DNA of 42,656 nt from Candidatus Aminicenantes bacterium UBA647 (GTDB taxonomy: Bacteria > Acidobacteriota > Aminicenantia > UBA2199): contig DBOL01000076.1 of NCBI GenBank assembly GCA_002299555.1, forward strand, positions 1-42,656, written 5' to 3'. The stretch's first letter is position 1. Each line of letters begins with the position of its first letter. Below are positions 42,199-42,656 of the stretch, piece by piece. The position numbers and the translations under genes were made by a program. The notes beneath the pieces are model-generated. The model made no database searches, was not told the DNA's origin, and saw only the letters and a list, made by a program, of their open reading frames with translations.

Positions 42199-42576
42199 TT
42201 ATCCTGTTTTTTGCCTTCTGGTACCGTACTTTGATCTGCCCCGTTTTCTGTTCTCGACACCGGTAGTATCTTTGGTTCCCCTGACAATATGATACCTGAC
42301 ACCAGGGATATCCTTGATCTTTCCACCTCTGACCAAAACGATAGAGTGCTCCTGTAAAGAGTGTCCTTCCCCCGGGATATAAGCAGATATTTCCATCCCG
42401 TTAGAGAGTCTGACCCTTGCAACCTTTCTCAGCGCAGAGTTGGGCTTTTTTGGTGTTGTAGTAAAAACTCTTGTACAAACACCCCTCTTAAAAGGTGAGT
42501 TCTCCAGTGCTGGCGAATTACTCTTCCCTTTACTCCTCTTTCTACCAAAACGTACTAGTTGATTTATTGTAGGCAA
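42199..42576 (-). CDS. rpsL: 30S ribosomal protein S12
   Basis: 125 residues: MPTINQLVRFGRKRSKGKSN, VCTRVFTTTPKKPNSALRKV, and GGKIKDIPGVRYHIVRG. The lysines where streptomycin-resistance changes usually fall are wild-type. The start codon is TTG at 42576, 6 nt after GGGAGG; the ATG at 42590 is out of frame, so TTG is the only start giving the conserved N terminus. Any leader or promoter lies largely outside the window; 42577-42656 shows only the ribosome binding site. Confidence 0.97.
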   Translation of the reverse strand: MPTINQLVRFGRKRSKGKSNSPALENSPFKRGVCTRVFTTTPKKPNSALRKVARVRLSNGMEISAYIPGEGHSLQEHSIVLVRGGKIKDIPGVRYHIVRGTKDTTGVENRKRGRSKYGTRRQKTG

Positions 42577-42656
42577 AAAATACCTCCCATTCTTTTTTTT
42601 CTGGAATTTTTCCTTGGACTTCCTAAAAATAGAATTTAAATTAGTTTATACCACAA

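Overview
The window is a gene-dense, low-GC bacterial chromosome segment. Nearly all genes lie on the minus strand. The exceptions are one transposase-like gene (4430-5326) and a tonB-exbB-exbD cluster (17758-19683). A TonB/ExbB/ExbD system, exported proteins and a probable substrate-binding lipoprotein indicate a didermic (Gram-negative type) cell. Tungstate-type ABC uptake beside molybdopterin cofactor genes suggests tungsten or molybdenum enzymes, as in many anaerobes. The phylum cannot be fixed from the sequence alone.

Reading in the direction of minus-strand transcription, the right half (42576 down to 23563) is one unbroken str-S10-spc-alpha translation cluster. Its order is rpsL, rpsG, fusA, tuf, rpsJ, rplC, rplD, rplW, rplB, rpsS, rplV, rpsC, rplP, rpmC, rpsQ, rplN, rplX, rplE, rpsN, rpsH, rplF, rplR, rpsE, rpmD, rplO, secY, adk, map, infA, rpmJ, rpsM, rpsK, rpsD, rpoA, rplQ. 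Gaps are 0-17 nt, with many start/stop overlaps. Eight of these 35 genes appear to use TTG or GTG starts, including TTG for rpsL, rpsM, rpsD and secY. A tRNA-Gly(CCC) follows rplQ by 8 nt. An envelope-flavoured group comes next: bactofilin, a LipM-like octanoyltransferase, a PgaB-like glycosidase-domain protein and an isoprenylcysteine-methyltransferase-family membrane protein.

The middle (about 20.3-16.6 kb) holds a chalcone-isomerase-like exported protein with a good promoter, the tonB-exbB-exbD set, a Kbp/YgaU (BON-LysM) homologue, and a small exported protein with two tandem Ada-like metal-binding motifs.

From 16.6 to 10.2 kb lies a tungstate/molybdate and molybdopterin operon, wtpA-wtpB-wtpC-moeA-moaA-moaC-MOSC-moaB. 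It is preceded by a sigma70-type promoter and a structured leader that I read as a Moco/Tuco riboswitch. A hairpin that could hide the wtpA ribosome binding site follows the aptamer. The operon links oxyanion uptake, cofactor synthesis and cofactor sensing.

Further downstream (10.1-5.4 kb) are an FrzS-like receiver/coiled-coil protein, a DEAD-box helicase, an iron-sulfur-flavoprotein-like flavodoxin, thiD and a Nif3-family protein. A RAYT-type Y1 transposase flanked by perfect 24-bp inverted repeats (4384-5351) is inserted right after the Nif3 gene. The left end carries an exported M14 metallocarboxypeptidase-like protein and a sodium:solute symporter.

No stretch longer than 300 bases lacks a gene or a described regulatory element. 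I saw no rRNA, CRISPR array or prophage.
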